A stretch of 64,000 bases of DNA from Runella sp. MFBS21 (GCF_029433105.1 NZ_JARNTW010000001.1:434001-498000); one strand, 5' to 3'; positions 53,038 through 62,875 are shown, counted from the first letter of the stretch. Numbers and translations: made by a program. The notes: generated by a model from the sequence alone, not told the origin.

Positions 53038-54973
53038 ACTTCTTCTTCAACGAAATTACTTCACTATAAGCTTCATTGAGAGCAGCTACCATTTTGTTCC
53101 ATTCGGGAAAACTGGTTTTTTTGACCAATAACGTATTCAAATTAAGATGGCTACGTACAATGATTTGCCCATTTTTTTGTTCGTAACTAAGCTTAAAGCC
53201 AAAATCTGGATTCGAAAAACTAACGTTAGTGGGCAAATAAGACACCTCATACCCTTGAGGAATAGGGAGTGTCGTTATGGTTTCTTCGGCGTGCGTAAAC
53301 TCATGTTTCCAATCATTTTTACGATTGTCTTCTTGGCGTTTGTCAGCCCACGGGCGAGTAAGGTGGGGATTGATAAACAACTCTCCTGCGGCTTCTTGAA
53401 CATAATCAGGTACCCGAAAAGTATAATCAAATACCACCGGAACATCGCGTTGATTGAGTCCCAACACGGTTCTTTGCTCCAAAGTTGATTTGTTTGAGCC
53501 TCTGCTCAAAAGAGATTTATAATACTCATCTTTTTGGTTTTCTGACCGATATTGCACTGCCGATTTGACGGCGGTTTTCCAAAGTCCTTCAAATGAAAGC
53601 ATTCCTTTGCCTTTCAGGGTTTTACCGTCAATAGATAAAGTAATAGAGTCCCGTTTGAAGTTTTGTAGCGGTGTAGCAATCGGCACGGGGACAATTTCAT
53701 ATTTGTCTTCTGACGTCATAATGAGCGCCTCCTTGCCTTGAATATGAGAAGTAGGGAGGCCAAAGTCGATGCGATCGTCGGTAGCATCCAAAAACTTCCA
53801 CTCTCCTTTATATTTCACCGCCGCAATCATGTGATTGTCAACACTCATAGAAGGGTTTTCGGCATAGCGGTAGGGGATGTCGCGCGTGCCAATCCATACC
53901 AAATAAGACGGCACACCCGACAGATTGAGGAGTGTAGAAGTCAAGCTTGCCATGTCTTTGCAGTCACCGTAGCGTTTTTGACACACATCAGCGGCTTGGC
54001 GGGGTACAAATCCCCCGAGACCTTCTTCAAAAGCGATGTATTTTACATGGTCTTGCACCCAATAATACACTGATTTGATTTTATCTAGTTCACTTTTACC
54101 GCGCGTAAGGGAGTCGGCCAAGGCTTGTAATTGAGGGTTAGGCGTTTTGTTGAGGTCTTTGACCAAACTTTTGTAATAATTAAAGAGCTTTGGCACATTC
54201 CCAAGCACTTCTGTCGTCTGACCGTCGATAGTATAGCTTTCGATAAACAAAAATACCTGTGGGACGTAATGTCTGAGCGAAGGAGATTCGGTTTCGAGGG
54301 GTGAAGGTTTGATGTTTTGAGCTTTCCAAGAGTAAGTTGTCTTGCCATTTTGGGAGCTTTGCTTAAATACAATCCCCTTCATATCGCCGTAGGTTTTGTA
54401 TGAAACTTTGACTGACGACGGAAATGTGACCGAAAATTCGCTGTTGAGTACGGGTACGTAATTTCCAAAAATAAACCCCGTAAGCATATAAGGATTTTTG
54501 ATGCGTTCGCGATAAGACACACTCCCTATTCCTCCTTGTTTGGCGCCGGGGAAGGTGAATTTTTTGACTTGCATATCGTCAAAAAAAATCCCTCCGCCTG
54601 GACTAGGCCGTTCGGTTTTGAAGTTGGTGACGGGGGTACGTTTAAAGCCCGCCTTTTCGGGAATATAAGAAATAGCTTCTAAGTCTTTGATTTCTTGAAA
54701 AGCATCCGAGAAATAAATGCGTTCGTCGGCCCAAACGCTCGCTCGTTCATCCAAAAATACCCGGTCTTCTTGGTGTAAAACCTCAATTTGCAAGGCTTTA
54801 TCCAAGATTTCGATAGATACTTGTTCCGAACGATTGACATAAGCCATCTCTTCGTCTGGAAACTTAGCTTTCAACTGCGCAATATTTACCTTTGGCTGTG
54901 CCCATGATAAAGTAAACGAGAGAAAAAATAGGAAAAAGTAAGCTATTTTTTGGGTCGTTGAGGAATAATGCAT
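53036..54973 (-). CDS. DUF3857 and transglutaminase-like secreted protein
   Basis: A 645-residue protein with signal peptide LSWAQ|PK. The first 250 or so residues form the DUF3857 beta domain. Residues about 290-400 are a transglutaminase-like cysteine protease fold with an apparent triad of C338 (RYGDCKDMA), H381 (VDNHMIAAV) and D396 (FLDATDD). The C-terminal part resembles the DUF2569/DUF3858 beta domain. Bacteroidota carry many such proteins in the periplasm or on the surface. Activity (protease, transamidase or binding) is unknown. It converges on the YgiQ gene. No close functional neighbour is seen. Confidence 0.88.
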   Translation of the reverse strand: MHYSSTTQKIAYFFLFFLSFTLSWAQPKVNIAQLKAKFPDEEMAYVNRSEQVSIEILDKALQIEVLHQEDRVFLDERASVWADERIYFSDAFQEIKDLEAISYIPEKAGFKRTPVTNFKTERPSPGGGIFFDDMQVKKFTFPGAKQGGIGSVSYRERIKNPYMLTGFIFGNYVPVLNSEFSVTFPSSVKVSYKTYGDMKGIVFKQSSQNGKTTYSWKAQNIKPSPLETESPSLRHYVPQVFLFIESYTIDGQTTEVLGNVPKLFNYYKSLVKDLNKTPNPQLQALADSLTRGKSELDKIKSVYYWVQDHVKYIAFEEGLGGFVPRQAADVCQKRYGDCKDMASLTSTLLNLSGVPSYLVWIGTRDIPYRYAENPSMSVDNHMIAAVKYKGEWKFLDATDDRIDFGLPTSHIQGKEALIMTSEDKYEIVPVPIATPLQNFKRDSITLSIDGKTLKGKGMLSFEGLWKTAVKSAVQYRSENQKDEYYKSLLSRGSNKSTLEQRTVLGLNQRDVPVVFDYTFRVPDYVQEAAGELFINPHLTRPWADKRQEDNRKNDWKHEFTHAEETITTLPIPQGYEVSYLPTNVSFSNPDFGFKLSYEQKNGQIIVRSHLNLNTLLVKKTSFPEWNKMVAALNEAYSEVISLKKK

Positions 54974-55110
54974 ATTTCAAGAAATGATTAATGTGGCTCT
55001 AAAATAACGGAAGGTTGGCAAGAAAAGTTTTATTTTGTATTTCATCCTCTCACAAGACGAAACAATGAGGTATTTCTTTAATCAGGTTTTTTGAATTTAA
55101 AACAAAAATT

Positions 55111-55500
55111 ATGCAAAAAGCAGCGGATGATTTGATGGGTGCGTCGTCGGAAGTAGTACAAGGGTGCCTCAATACTCCCAATTTGCTCCGTGACTTAATC
55201 TTTCAATTAATAAAAGATTTTCAGACCGCACAAATACCCTTATCGTTGGATGCAGAAGTTGCTTATTCTTTTGAAGGGCTTTGTGAGCATCTGGCTCAAG
55301 TCATCGAACTGCATTTGGACAAAGGCGGTACTTTGAAAAACCTGCTCAACCGCGTTGATTTGACCGAAAAACAAATCAGAAAAATGATACCTAATCAACT
55401 CAACGCTCATCTGCGCTCTTTGGCTGAGCTTATCATCAAGCGTGAGTTACAAAAAGTAGTGATTCGGTATTGGTACCGGCAAGCTTCCGAAAATAGCTAG
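55111..55500 (+). CDS. Hypothetical small helical protein
   Basis: A 129-residue soluble, mostly helical protein without signal peptide or cysteine-rich motifs. It contains a leucine-rich helical segment (FEGLCEHLAQVIELHLDKGG) and a basic C-terminus (LIIKRELQKVVIRYWYRQ). I do not recognise the family. Its stop TAG and the stop of the convergent gene share the palindrome CTAG (55497-55500), so the coding regions overlap by 4 bp. Codon use and spacing look like a real gene. Confidence 0.65.
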   Translation: MQKAADDLMGASSEVVQGCLNTPNLLRDLIFQLIKDFQTAQIPLSLDAEVAYSFEGLCEHLAQVIELHLDKGGTLKNLLNRVDLTEKQIRKMIPNQLNAHLRSLAELIIKRELQKVVIRYWYRQASENS

Positions 55501-57545
55501 GGAGTAATACTACAATTGACAAAAGAGCTGGGATTCAGTGTTTTTTTCCAACCTTTGGTTCGTGCTTCTTTTCTTTGATTCATGAGTAAGCTTTGTTTGC
55601 TTGCTACGGGCAAATACCGCCGTGTAAGGTCGTTGGACGAACTTTCGACTAATTTCATTTTTACATTTTTCCAATTGAATTCCACAAAAGGGACAAATGC
55701 CTCTACCGTATTACGAAGATTAGAGTCATTATCATAGCGGTAAGCTGTCATATAAGTAGATTGGCCGTCAGGAGTCACTACAGTAGTATGGGTTTGGAGT
55801 CGATTGTTGCCGGAGAAGTTTTTAAACTCATACCTTTCGCCAGAGGAAATGGATTCATTTTGAGTGATTTGGGGTTGATGGATGAGCCAGTTGAATTTCC
55901 ATAAAATATCCGTCGCTTCGCAAGCTTCTACGATGAAGCCATTGTAAAGGGTATTTTCGTTTTTAAAGACATTTTCTCGATTCTCAAATTCTACAACTGT
56001 TCCTTTGTCTTGGGTAATGTTCTCAATTTTAGAGTTGCCCATGGCAAATTTGACGCCTGCGCCTTTTGCAATATGAAGGTGTTTGATGGTAAGGTCGGCA
56101 TTGAGAGGTTGAACATAGTTTTTCTTTGCCGGAATACGACACACAAACTTGCCCACTCGGTGTCTACCGTCGGGTACGTTAGGAAAACCGAAGTAATAGC
56201 CGTCACCATAAAATTTGAGGCGGACATCGGTTTCTATTTCATCAAAAACAGCCCCTGTAATGCCTTTATTGAGCCACAAGCCCGTCATGTCGTTGAGAGC
56301 AGCTTCGCTCATAAATACGGGATTGGTGTTTTGAATCAATAATTTTTTTATATAAAAACTACTTTTAGGCGATTTAAACGAAGTCCATGTATGTTTGGAA
56401 GCTACCCATGAGAGGTTTTTGTTCATCATCGTAGGATAGGCTTTGGCGTCGGAGATGCCAGGTTTACGTAGAGCGCCGTCTATTACGTAGTTGTCCACTC
56501 GTACATGATTGACAGCTTGGGTATAAAATACCAACGAACAAGGGAAACGAGCGTAGATATTTTTGATGTACAAGCTATCTTTTCGTTTATGCACCTCGGG
56601 GTCTACTTGGTTTTCGAAGGTAAAAGTATAGAAAGGCTTTTCGATAGGTGCGTCTCCCCAAAGTTCTTGGTCTTGCTGAGCGTAGAGAGAATCGATGATT
56701 ACGGCTCGATGTGCACCGCGTACATTTACGCCCCACACGGCGAAGTTTTCTTCTTGAATATTGAGACAGTTGAAGCCGTTGACTTCGCGGAAGGCTTTCA
56801 CTTGGATACGGTCGTAGCCTATGTCTTTGACTTGGTCGTGGGTATCGATATTGATGCCGCACATGGGCATATTTTTAAAAGTCAAAGAGCCAATGGTCAA
56901 TCTCGATGTAGGCTGATTAGTAGGAGAAATGATTTGTAAGAATGCCTGCCCCGCTTCATTTTTGGCGTTGGCGATTTTGAGGTTTTGGGTATTGCCATTG
57001 AGCAGTAGTGTGCCGCTCAATGTAAGTTCGGGAATGTCTTCAAGCTGAAGAATTTTGATTTGGTTTACGCCGTTTTGGGTTTGTAAAATTGTATTTTTAA
57101 AATCAAGTGTTAGCCGTTTGGGATTAAAGAGGTTTTTTGGGGTAATGATGAGCGGTTGGAGAAAATAAGTTTTGGCCCCGAAGTTAATCTTATCGCAAGC
57201 CATAAGTGCATACAAAAGCGCCTCATTGACACTGCTATCATTGTTGTTCATAAACCATTCTATCATTACTCCTTTGGAAGGATTATAGAGGCGTTTGTAG
57301 CGGCCTTTGACTTCGCGGCTCGAGCTTTCGAGAATAGTGCCGATATTGGGACTTGATTGGGTCTCCGTAGGGTCGTATCTCCAATCGCCTTGCTTCCCGG
57401 CATCCGTGATGCGATAGGTGGCATTAGGGGAGGGGTTTTTGAGGGTGACTAGTTGCCGTAAGGTGAGAGAACTAACTTGTGCTCCCCCCCTCAAAGACAT
57501 GCCTAACAGAAGAGCATACAAAATAAAAAAAGTCGATTTGTTCAT
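55497..57545 (-). CDS. Secreted protein with probable right-handed beta-helix fold, unknown activity
   Basis: A 682-residue protein with signal peptide (LRGGAQ|VS). The interior has regularly spaced beta-helix-like turns (LTLDFKNTILQTQNGVNQIKIL split as LTLDFKNTIL and NQIKILQLED; ELTLSGTLLLNGN; RLTIGSLTFKNMPMCGINID; RAVIIDSLYAQQD), as in pectin-lyase-fold proteins. No catalytic motif of a named polysaccharide lyase or GH28/GH110 family was found. It may bind or cleave a polysaccharide, but this is inference. It is monocistronic, with a TATTTTTG box 38 bp upstream. A 7-G run in the signal-peptide region (57484-57490) is noted. Confidence 0.7.
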   Translation of the reverse strand: MNKSTFFILYALLLGMSLRGGAQVSSLTLRQLVTLKNPSPNATYRITDAGKQGDWRYDPTETQSSPNIGTILESSSREVKGRYKRLYNPSKGVMIEWFMNNNDSSVNEALLYALMACDKINFGAKTYFLQPLIITPKNLFNPKRLTLDFKNTILQTQNGVNQIKILQLEDIPELTLSGTLLLNGNTQNLKIANAKNEAGQAFLQIISPTNQPTSRLTIGSLTFKNMPMCGINIDTHDQVKDIGYDRIQVKAFREVNGFNCLNIQEENFAVWGVNVRGAHRAVIIDSLYAQQDQELWGDAPIEKPFYTFTFENQVDPEVHKRKDSLYIKNIYARFPCSLVFYTQAVNHVRVDNYVIDGALRKPGISDAKAYPTMMNKNLSWVASKHTWTSFKSPKSSFYIKKLLIQNTNPVFMSEAALNDMTGLWLNKGITGAVFDEIETDVRLKFYGDGYYFGFPNVPDGRHRVGKFVCRIPAKKNYVQPLNADLTIKHLHIAKGAGVKFAMGNSKIENITQDKGTVVEFENRENVFKNENTLYNGFIVEACEATDILWKFNWLIHQPQITQNESISSGERYEFKNFSGNNRLQTHTTVVTPDGQSTYMTAYRYDNDSNLRNTVEAFVPFVEFNWKNVKMKLVESSSNDLTRRYLPVASKQSLLMNQRKEARTKGWKKTLNPSSFVNCSITP

Positions 57546-57583
57546 ATCATTAGGGTAGATTCACTGTTATTAACTCCCAAACT

Positions 57584-57591
57584 CAAAAATA
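57584..57591 (-). promoter_or_regulatory. -7 element TATTTTTG for the beta-helix gene
   Basis: A TAnnTTTG match on the minus strand, 38 bp before the start at 57545. No TTTG stands at the expected -33 spacing. Confidence 0.35.
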
Positions 57592-57862
57592 TTGTATAAA
57601 CCCAAAAACTATAGTGATGTGGGATATTTGTTGTGGTTTAGGGTTTTCCCGAATTGTGAATGGTAAGTAGCTACACTTTATGATTCAATGCCTGAAAGTA
57701 AAACCCAAGTCACTTAAAATGATGCTTAGTACTAGTGATTACATCAGATAAAAGTATATTTGTTTTTATTTGTCTTTTTTTGGAAAAGAAGAGTGCAAAA
57801 TATGTCAAAAATAGTTTGTTGTTTTTTTAGGTGATTTGGATAATGTTTTTTGCACAAATAAA

Positions 57863-57906
57863 ATGTAAATTGTTGGTAATTTATAAAAATTATCAACAAT
57901 TTACAT
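57863..57906. repeat. 44-bp near-perfect AT-rich inverted repeat
   Basis: The outer arms ATGTAAATTGTTG and CAACAATTTACAT are exact complements. After one G/T mismatch the stem continues for six more pairs around ATAA, giving 20-bp arms in total. No T run follows on either side. It stands alone in the 537-bp gene-free stretch 57546-58082, which is otherwise AT-rich and shows no other feature apart from the promoter box at 57584. A cruciform, an operator or a small RNA stem are options. Confidence 0.7.
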
Positions 57907-58082
57907 CTGAAGTTTTAGAAATAATGATTTTGTGCTTGTGGATAAATTTGTTTGTGGTTTTTTTTGGTAAATTTAAGGTATAATAAGAGTGAGTATTTTA
58001 AGAGATTAATAGAAGTAAATTAAATTTTTGTAATGAGAGAGAGGCTAGAAGAGCTATAATAGTTATGATAAAAAAATAAGTA

Positions 58083-58502
58083 ATGGCTGAAAATCAAAAA
58101 AAATATGGAATTGCATTTTGTGTCATCATGATTATAGTAATAGTTTATGATTTCTACTATAGAAATGAAGTATCAAAAAAAATGAAAGAATGCTCTAGAT
58201 ATACAATAGGGGAAATAAAGAGTGTTTATACATCAAGATGGATGACTCGAATAAAGTATCAGTTTCAAGCAAGACAAATTAGAGTCGAACACAATACTAC
58301 GGTAGGACGCTCAGAATCAGAGGATGGATGGTGGATAGATAAAGAGAAACTAAAGGAAAGGCGTTTGTTGATACAATACTATTGTAAAGAACCAAAAAGT
58401 ATACATAAAATCTTTTGGAGCATCAAAGTACCCGACACGCTTAGTTATGTTCCCTTTGAGGGCTGGAAAGAAATTCCTTATGATTTGGCTGAAAATAAAT
58501 AA
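58083..58502 (+). CDS. Hypothetical single-pass membrane protein
   Basis: A 139-residue protein with one N-terminal membrane helix (IAFCVIMIIVIVYDFYY, about 10-26) and a basic, aromatic-rich soluble part (SRWMTRIKYQFQ, VEHNTTVGRSESEDGWW). No family is recognised. It is AT-rich and has no close homology pattern to its neighbours, like the next two genes. Those are separated by 237 and 97 bp and could each be expressed alone. The 237-bp spacer after it (58503-58739) shows no feature I can support. Confidence 0.6.
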   Translation: MAENQKKYGIAFCVIMIIVIVYDFYYRNEVSKKMKECSRYTIGEIKSVYTSRWMTRIKYQFQARQIRVEHNTTVGRSESEDGWWIDKEKLKERRLLIQYYCKEPKSIHKIFWSIKVPDTLSYVPFEGWKEIPYDLAENK

Positions 58503-58739
58503 TGGATTGAACTTGGCAAGTTAATTCGCTAGGTTTAGTAATAAATAAATGCTATCGAAAGCCTGTCTCTTGAAAACTAGAGAAAAATAAAATTTTATAA
58601 AAAACAATAAAAACGCATCAACCAAGAGGAGTATTCTGGAATAATTGCCTAAGGGCTTGCTTTGTCTTTATATTAACCATAGACAGTGACACGAAATATG
58701 GGACACAAATTCAAAAACAATTAGATCAAATTATTAAAA

Positions 58740-59372
58740 ATGGAGACTACAAAAAAACACCCTAAGTATTATGAGGTTATAGCGAAAGGAGATGATTTAT
58801 TAGATCCGGTGGACTATCATCAATTGGTTAATCATCCTTCGTTCTGCGGGACTTGTGGCCAACCATTAGCAGGTATCAAGACGCTTCCAGATATTCAAAT
58901 AAAAGAAATGTATAAAAAACAATGTAGTATTTATTATATGAGTCATTTTAAAGGTGTACCTGTGTGGGCAATACATATAACTTTATTGGAAGAATTGGCA
59001 AAATTTGTGAAAGTAGAAGACTATTTGATGTTGGGTACTTTGCTTGATGCTCATCAAAATATTATTGAAACCTACCGTACTTTTCTGCCGCGTTATTATC
59101 TTTTTGTAAGAGGTAGTATATTTTTTGAGAAAACTTGTGAGGCATGCCATTCTTATATTTATAGCGACTACCGAGCTCCCTATTTGCCAAGAATAGTAAT
59201 AGGCTGCCCAATTCCCTTATTCGGAGTCAAAGGTGCTAGTCTCATGGTCAATACAGAAATAGGCTTGCATTTAAAAGCCCTCAAGCTACCTTGCCTAAGT
59301 GTCTCGTTTTTGAAAATCCAACAAGAACTTCCTCAAAACGCCCATGTACCACTTTATAAAACGTATTTCTGA
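58740..59372 (+). CDS. Hypothetical protein with two CxxC motifs
   Basis: A 210-residue soluble protein. CGTCGQPL (near 36-43) and CEACHSYIYSD (near 133-143) are two widely spaced CxxC pairs that could jointly bind zinc. This spacing recalls the double-CXXCG proteins that include the SitI6-type immunity family, but the resemblance is weak and no toxin gene is adjacent. No signal peptide. It lies in a short AT-rich run of orphan genes. Function unknown. Confidence 0.6.
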   Translation: METTKKHPKYYEVIAKGDDLLDPVDYHQLVNHPSFCGTCGQPLAGIKTLPDIQIKEMYKKQCSIYYMSHFKGVPVWAIHITLLEELAKFVKVEDYLMLGTLLDAHQNIIETYRTFLPRYYLFVRGSIFFEKTCEACHSYIYSDYRAPYLPRIVIGCPIPLFGVKGASLMVNTEIGLHLKALKLPCLSVSFLKIQQELPQNAHVPLYKTYF

Positions 59373-59469
59373 ATTAGTTACAGGCACATAGCTTGGTTAT
59401 GATTAACAAATAATATTGAAAATATCTCGAGAAGTAGCTTGTCAGGAAATTAGATAAAATATTGAACTT

Positions 59470-59922
59470 ATGAAACATTCATTCAGTGTATTTCTAATGT
59501 TGATTTTGGTGGCCTGCCAAACTAAAAAAAATAAGATTACCTTTTATATTGAAAATGGAAGTAGAGTAGATACTATAGTTAATATAAATGTATGGATTGA
59601 AGGACGGAAAGTTGTTGATACTAATTTTGTTTATTCTACTATTACCCCAAATTATGATACTTTTATTATTGAAGAACCTATGAAAGATAGTGTTCTGATT
59701 AGTGTAAGTACAAATACGGGAGCAAATAGACAATTTAAAATAAAGTTTGATAAAAATGCCTATGTTTTTCTTGCCTATGTACATGATTCAATAACAACAG
59801 AAAAACAGAGAAAGGTAATTGAACAAATGAAGAAAGAACTGAATGGATATGACCCCAGTGTGCTTTTGGAGAAGAAAGCTATTCGGGAAAAAGTTCAATA
59901 TACAGAACCCTTGTTGTATTAG
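59470..59922 (+). CDS. Hypothetical small lipoprotein
   Basis: A 150-residue protein with lipobox LILVAC (C16) and a beta-rich body (KITFYIENGSRVDTIVNINVWI), then a short helical lysine-rich tail. No family is recognised. AT-rich like its two predecessors. A bulged-stem terminator follows 111 bp downstream, so it probably ends a transcript. Membrane-anchored role only. Confidence 0.65.
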   Translation: MKHSFSVFLMLILVACQTKKNKITFYIENGSRVDTIVNINVWIEGRKVVDTNFVYSTITPNYDTFIIEEPMKDSVLISVSTNTGANRQFKIKFDKNAYVFLAYVHDSITTEKQRKVIEQMKKELNGYDPSVLLEKKAIREKVQYTEPLLY

Positions 59923-60032
59923 AAAAAATCTTTGCATTTTTCCTTAGAGAGTACTGAGCCAATTAAACAAAAATTTAGCTTTTGTCTAGAGTTCAAGATG
60001 GGCGGTAAGTTTAAGCGCCTCGTATAAAGAAG

Positions 60033-60066
60033 GTCCTAACCTCCACAGGGGTTGGACTTTTTTTTT
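60033..60066 (+). terminator. Terminator upstream of the hybrid sensor gene
   Basis: GTCC and AACCTC (60033-60043, with one bulged T) pair with GGGGTT and GGAC (60048-60057, allowing one T/G pair) around a CACA loop, followed by nine T. It probably ends transcription from the 59470 gene. Confidence 0.75.
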
Positions 60067-60145
60067 ATTTTACTTGACTTTTTTGTTATGAAATCTCTTC
60101 GACAAAAGTATCTTTTGTGTACTTTCGACCCGAAGAGAAACTCCA

Positions 60146-62875
60146 ATGCGACTACGATTACTATTTATTATCTTGATATGGATGGGTGGGGGATGTCAGT
60201 CTGCCAGCGAAAGGAAGACGTACAGCATTGGGTTTTCGCAATGCACGGGCGGCGATGAGTGGCGGCGGGCAATGCTCAACGACATGAATAGAGAGCTTGC
60301 GCTTTATCCCCATTTTAAATTGCTGTATAAAGATGCCGCCAATAGCACTTCCACGCAATTGACCCAAATCAGGGAGTTGGTGGCTCAAGGTATTGATTTA
60401 CTTATCATTTCTCCCAATGAGACTTCTCCCGTTTTGACCGAAGCAATTGATGCCGTTTTTCAAAGTGGTATTCCCGTGATTCTGCTCGACCGCAAAATCA
60501 CGTCAGATTCTTATAATTCATTCATTGGGGCCGACAACTTGGAGATTGGACGAATGGTGGGCGAAGCGATTCCCAATCTCCTTCAAAACAAAGGCAAAGT
60601 GGTAGAAGTCTGGGGACTTCGAAGCTCTTCGCCTGCCCAAGAGCGTCATAAAGGTTTGGTAGAAGGGCTTACAAAAAGCAAGGCCGTTGAGTTAATAGGT
60701 GAACTTGATGGCGAGTGGGAACAAGATACCGCTCGAAAAGCCGCTCAGGCTCACCTTGATTTGCTACGGCAGGCTGATTTGGTTTTTGCTCACAATGATG
60801 TCATGGCGCTGAGTGTACAACGTGTCTGCACAGAAGCAGGTATCAACCCTCTTCCTTTATTTGTTGGAATAGACGGTCTCCCCGGAGCAAAAAGCGGCCT
60901 TCAAGGATTGATGGAAGGAAAACTAACGGCGACTTTTTTGTATCCTACGGGGGGCGAAGAGGCGATTGAAGTAGCAGCTCAGATTTTGGCAGGTAAAGCA
61001 GCCAAGCGAGAGTATATCCTCAGCTCTATTCGGATTGACCACAGCAACATTAAGGCCATCAAAGCCCAAAGTGATAAGTTATTGCATCAACAGCAGGATA
61101 TTGAAAAATTAAACCAAAAAATCGGGCAATTGAATGACACCTACGCCACCCAAAAAAACGCTTTGTATGTGATTATTACCTGTTTGATATTGGCGGTATT
61201 GTTAGGGGTTTGGGCGCTGTATTTGGTAAGGGCAAAACAATTGTCCAACAAAAAACTGGAGTTGCAAAACCAACAAATCAACGAGCAAAAAAATAAAATA
61301 GAGGAGGTGTCGAACAAAGCACGGCAGGCTACGGAAGAAAAACTGCGCTTTTATTCTTACATTTCTCATGAGTTTCGTACTCCCCTGAGTTTGATTTTGA
61401 CGCCCGTCGAAGACCTCCTTAGTCAAAAAGCGATTTCGCAAAAAGACCTCAAAACGGGTCTGGTGTATATCCAAAAAAATGCTCATCGGCTATTAAGACT
61501 GGTGGATCAAATGCTCGACCTTCGCAAAACCGACGCTGGCAAACAACTCCTTCAGGCTTCTGAGCAAGATATTGTGTTGTTTTTGCGAGAAATCGTAGCT
61601 GATTTTCAACAGAAAGCTCAGAAGTCTAAAATTGACTTGCAATTTATCCCTTCCAGTAGCCGTGTGGCTTTGTGGTTTGAGCCCGAAAAACTCGATAAGG
61701 TGCTGTTCAATTTGCTTTCGAATGCTTTCAAATACACGCCTAGAGGAGGATATATCCACGTGACATTGCAAGAATCGCCCGACAAGGTGCAGATTATAGT
61801 CAAAGACAACGGAGAAGGAATGTCGGAAACAGAGAAGGAAAGGGCTTTTGATTTGTATTTTAGTGGACAAAAAAAATACAGCTTAGGTACTGGCTTAGGG
61901 CTGGCACTATCGCGGGAGTTTGTACACTTACACCACGGTGATATTGAAGTGGCATCGTCCAAAAATGAAGGGACAACCTTTACTATTACCTTACCCAAGG
62001 GAGACGCCCACTTAATGATTGATGAAAAGACCTCCCTTGAACCCACAGAACGTATCACTCCTATTTTCTTTGAAGATACAGACCTACTGTCGTCTCTGCC
62101 GCAGTCGGTGGGAGAGGGTTCAAATGAAAGTGCCACTATTTTGCTCATTGAAGACAATACAGACTTGAGCTATTACATAGTAAATAAACTCAATAAAATG
62201 GCGTCTATTTCGGCCTATACCAATGCAGAAGAAGGCTGGGAGGGGATTTTAGGGACAATTCCTGACTTGATTATTTGCGATGTGATGCTCCCCGGAATGG
62301 ATGGTTTTGAACTTACTCATCGTGTCAAAGAAGATTTCCGAACTTCGCATATTCCTGTATTGCTGTTGACGGCCAAAAGCCAAATAGATGCCCAAATAGA
62401 AGGTTCCAAAGCCGGTGCAGATGTGTACTTGACCAAGCCTTTCAATACGGTTCATCTTAGCGAAACCATCAAAACAATGCTTAACAATCGGGCCAAGGTT
62501 CAACGGAGATTTGGGTCAGAATATGTTTTTACGAGTGATAACAAAGCCGAAAAACGTTTTCTGAACGAACTAACGGCTCGTATTGAATCGCACATTTCGG
62601 ATGCGGCCTTTGGGGTCGAAAAATTGAGCACCGAAATGGGAATGTCTCGGGTACAACTTTACCGAAAAGTACAGGCATTATTACAAATGAATGTCAATGA
62701 CTATATCACCGAAATAAGAATCAATAAGGCCAAAACGCTACTGCGCGAAACCAACAAAAGTATCGCAGAAATTGCTTATGAAACTGGCTTCAACTCACCT
62801 GCTTATTTCACGACCCTCTTCCGCCAAAAACAAAATCAAACGCCCTCCGAATATCGAAAAGGAAATGGACTATGA
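60146..62875 (+). CDS. Hybrid two-component system sensor/regulator (periplasmic sugar-binding type)
   Basis: A 909-residue one-protein phosphorelay. The N-terminal signal has a lipobox-like GGGC17. Residues about 25-310 are a periplasmic type I sugar-binding domain (TYSIGFSQCTGGDEWRRAML, very like B. thetaiotaomicron BT1754, a fructose sensor). One membrane helix (339-361) and a coiled-coil linker lead to HisKA with H408 (YISHEFRTPLSL), HATPase with N-box NLLSNAFKY (522-530) and GTGLGLALS, REC with D712 (CDVMLPGMDG) and an AraC HTH (about 810-905). It senses a monosaccharide and activates a nearby sugar locus, probably including the MFS porter 276 bp downstream. The exact ligand is inferred. 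Confidence 0.93.
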   Translation: MRLRLLFIILIWMGGGCQSASERKTYSIGFSQCTGGDEWRRAMLNDMNRELALYPHFKLLYKDAANSTSTQLTQIRELVAQGIDLLIISPNETSPVLTEAIDAVFQSGIPVILLDRKITSDSYNSFIGADNLEIGRMVGEAIPNLLQNKGKVVEVWGLRSSSPAQERHKGLVEGLTKSKAVELIGELDGEWEQDTARKAAQAHLDLLRQADLVFAHNDVMALSVQRVCTEAGINPLPLFVGIDGLPGAKSGLQGLMEGKLTATFLYPTGGEEAIEVAAQILAGKAAKREYILSSIRIDHSNIKAIKAQSDKLLHQQQDIEKLNQKIGQLNDTYATQKNALYVIITCLILAVLLGVWALYLVRAKQLSNKKLELQNQQINEQKNKIEEVSNKARQATEEKLRFYSYISHEFRTPLSLILTPVEDLLSQKAISQKDLKTGLVYIQKNAHRLLRLVDQMLDLRKTDAGKQLLQASEQDIVLFLREIVADFQQKAQKSKIDLQFIPSSSRVALWFEPEKLDKVLFNLLSNAFKYTPRGGYIHVTLQESPDKVQIIVKDNGEGMSETEKERAFDLYFSGQKKYSLGTGLGLALSREFVHLHHGDIEVASSKNEGTTFTITLPKGDAHLMIDEKTSLEPTERITPIFFEDTDLLSSLPQSVGEGSNESATILLIEDNTDLSYYIVNKLNKMASISAYTNAEEGWEGILGTIPDLIICDVMLPGMDGFELTHRVKEDFRTSHIPVLLLTAKSQIDAQIEGSKAGADVYLTKPFNTVHLSETIKTMLNNRAKVQRRFGSEYVFTSDNKAEKRFLNELTARIESHISDAAFGVEKLSTEMGMSRVQLYRKVQALLQMNVNDYITEIRINKAKTLLRETNKSIAEIAYETGFNSPAYFTTLFRQKQNQTPSEYRKGNGL

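Noticed and set aside
57484-57490. 7-C tract in the signal region of the beta-helix gene
   Set aside because: Seven bases is a borderline length. Mentioned in the gene entry but not supported as a switch.
60052-60258. Open frame of 68 codons before the hybrid sensor
   Set aside because: It starts in the U tract of a terminator and runs out of frame into the sensor gene. No family resemblance.
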